Of a stretch of 64,000 nt of DNA, positions 62,819-64,000 are shown piece by piece. Position numbers and translations under genes: made by a program. The stretch's first letter is position 1. Every line of letters begins with the position of its first letter. Source of the DNA: Syntrophomonadaceae bacterium (lineage in GTDB: Bacteria; Bacillota; Syntrophomonadia; Syntrophomonadales; DTU052); assembly GCA_012728655.1 (NCBI GenBank), contig JAAYEQ010000025.1:1-64000 (forward strand). Reading direction: 5' to 3'. The notes under the pieces are model-generated. The model had not been told where the DNA came from, searched no databases, and saw nothing but the letters and a program-made list of their open reading frames with translations.

Positions 62819-63737
62819 CGATTTTCCCCCCTTTATCCAATCCCAGCCGTTCTCTCTGCGCCGCATCCTTCAGCAGGGGATAACCCAACCGCTCACGCTG
62901 GGCCAGATATTCCTTGGCAACGGAGCGGGCCAGGTTGCGAATCCGTCCGATATAGGCGGTTCTCTCGGTAACGCTGATGGCTCCCCGTGCATCCAGGAGA
63001 TTGAACAGGTGGGAGCACTTCAATACATAGTCGTATGCCGGTTGCACCAATCGCTTTTCCAGTACCCGCAGGGCCTCCCGTTCGCTTAGTTGGAACATGG
63101 TCAAGAGGGTCTCAATATCGGCCACATTGAAGTTGTAGTGGGAGTAGTCTACCTCACCCTGGTGGTGGATATCACCGTAAGTTATCCCATCAATCCACTC
63201 GATGTCGAAAACGCTCTCCTTGTTTTGGATATACATGGCCAGTCTTTCAATTCCATAAGTTATTTCCGCACACACGGGGTAACAATCAAACCCTCCGCAC
63301 TGCTGGAAGTAGGTGAACTGGGTCACCTCCATCCCGTCCAGCCATACCTCCCAGCCCAGGCCCCAGGCCCCAAGGGTGGGAGATTCCCAGTTGTCCTCCA
63401 CCAGCCTGATATCGTGCTTTTCCGGTTCAATCCCCAACCGGCGCAGGCTGTCCAGGTACAGTTCCAGCACATCATCCGGTGACGGTTTCAGGATCACCTG
63501 ATACTGGTAGTAGTGCTGCAGGCGATTGGGGTTCTCCCCATAACGGCCGTCGGTCGGACGCCGCGACGGTTCGACATAGGCCACGTTCCAGGGTTCGGGA
63601 CCCAAAGCGCGCAGGAAAGTCGCTGGATTCATAGTTCCCGCACCTTTTTCCACATCATAGGGCTGCTGAATTATACACCCCTTCTCGCTCCAGTATTTTT
63701 CCAGGGTTAGAATTACATCTTGAAATGTTAACGCCAA
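62811..63737 (-). CDS. glyQ: Glycyl-tRNA synthetase alpha subunit
   Basis: 308 residues. The catalytic class II core begins at TTG 63737 ([16 protein letters not shown]), which follows GGGAGG by seven bases. [38 protein letters not shown] and [13 protein letters not shown] are diagnostic. The 83 extra residues in the track ORF are translation of the T-box leader. It works as a tetramer with GlyS. Confidence 0.96.
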   Translation of the reverse strand: MALTFQDVILTLEKYWSEKGCIIQQPYDVEKGAGTMNPATFLRALGPEPWNVAYVEPSRRPTDGRYGENPNRLQHYYQYQVILKPSPDDVLELYLDSLRRLGIEPEKHDIRLVEDNWESPTLGAWGLGWEVWLDGMEVTQFTYFQQCGGFDCYPVCAEITYGIERLAMYIQNKESVFDIEWIDGITYGDIHHQGEVDYSHYNFNVADIETLLTMFQLSEREALRVLEKRLVQPAYDYVLKCSHLFNLLDARGAISVTERTAYIGRIRNLARSVAKEYLAQRERLGYPLLKDAAQRERLGLDKGGKIDE

Positions 63738-63833
63738 TTCGATTCCTCCCTCGAAAAAATATAAGAAATAAGGTTGTTCCCCGGTTGAGACGCCGCCCGG
63801 CTTATTATTAATTAATTGTTCCCCATAACAAAT
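63738..63833 (-). other. Leader between the T-box terminator and glyQ
   Basis: About 96 bases, T/A rich, with the GGGAGG ribosome-binding site at its end. A CCGGGCGGCG segment may pair with CCCGG nearby. No gene. Confidence 0.5.
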
Positions 63834-64000
63834 AAGCTCGTTCCCGTAGCAGGGACGAGCTTGGCCCGCGGTTCCACCCTGATTGGCGTAACGCCCTCTC
63901 TTTAACCGGGTTTTACTAACCTTTTCAGGCTTTCCTCCCGCTGCTCCAGAGTGCCTTTCAGCCTGGTCCTTCTGCCGGGTTTCCACCCCTCCCGGCTCTC
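63834..64000 (-). promoter_or_regulatory. Glycine T-box leader of glyQS (cut by the window end)
   Basis: The T-box sequence AGGGTGGAACCGCG lies at 63867-63880. It precedes a terminator hairpin (AAGCTCG...CGAGCTT, 63834-63862), and the competing antiterminator would pair the T-box with the uncharged tRNA acceptor end. The upstream stem I with the specifier codon extends past base 64000 and is not fully visible. Confidence 0.9.

Noticed and set aside
63738-63986. N-terminal extension of glyQ in the ORF track
   Set aside because: This stretch is the T-box leader and terminator; the conserved protein starts at the TTG after GGGAGG.

Overview
The window looks like a chromosomal segment of a spore-forming, anaerobic, low-to-mid GC Firmicute (class Clostridia). 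Signs include strong AGGAGG ribosome-binding sites, frequent GTG and TTG starts, a PPDK / PPDK-regulatory-protein / CcpN-like cassette, a dnaG-rpoD operon, a glycyl T-box, RNase P RNA of bacterial type A, and fatty-acid or hydroxy-acid activation genes of the kind seen in syntrophic butyrate oxidisers. A Syntrophomonadaceae-like host is my best guess. It is an inference from gene content, because I could not search any database.

Layout. Bases 1-11.5 kb carry acyl-CoA metabolism: an acyl-CoA ligase, an atypical thiolase, a small CGGC protein, 4-hydroxybutyryl-CoA dehydratase (abfD), a soluble chemoreceptor-like protein, a CBS-PAS-PAS-AAA+ sigma-54 activator, a zinc alcohol dehydrogenase and an SDR. 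A -24/-12 promoter precedes abfD. The same dyad (GATACA-N4-TGTATC) occurs upstream of that promoter and at the activator's own promoter, which gives a self-consistent regulatory circuit. Bases 11.8-21.4 kb hold a mannose module: GDP-mannose supply (phosphoglucose/phosphomannose isomerase, phosphomannomutase, mannose-1-P guanylyltransferase), a GT4 glycosyltransferase, an alpha/alpha-barrel protein, and a 1195-residue protein joining a GT2/GT81-like transferase to a GH130-type phosphorylase. Then follow a broken NucS-like gene, a five-tRNA operon and a possible insertion-element scrap.

Bases 23-36.7 kb carry polyamine synthesis (speE and a PLP decarboxylase), a LysR regulator that seems to start at ATT, a two-gene minimal SUF system with dyads in its promoter, an Mrp/NBP35 ATPase, a PrsA-type foldase lipoprotein, RidA, a cation exchanger, a PHP phosphoesterase, a DUF1015 protein, a RACE-type ASKHA ATPase and MobB. 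Bases 37-43.7 kb hold rnpB, an HU protein, a 43-residue membrane peptide missed by the ORF track, Nif3/TrmK, three small possibly spore-related proteins and a second acyl-CoA ligase.

Between that ligase and a polar amino-acid ABC transporter lies an orphan mini-CRISPR: two 30-base repeats ending in ATTGAAAC around one 35-base spacer, with no cas genes in the window. The remainder (46-64 kb) is a methyltransferase, a tautomerase, four tRNAs, rpoD-dnaG-dgt, a flavodoxin-like protein, a FapA-family protein, a LysM cell-wall protein, a PNPOx-fold protein, ppdK-PDRP-ccpN, and glyQS behind a T-box cut by the window end.

All functional calls come from reading motifs by eye. Starts were reassigned wherever the ribosome-binding site or a conserved N-terminus disagreed with the ORF track.
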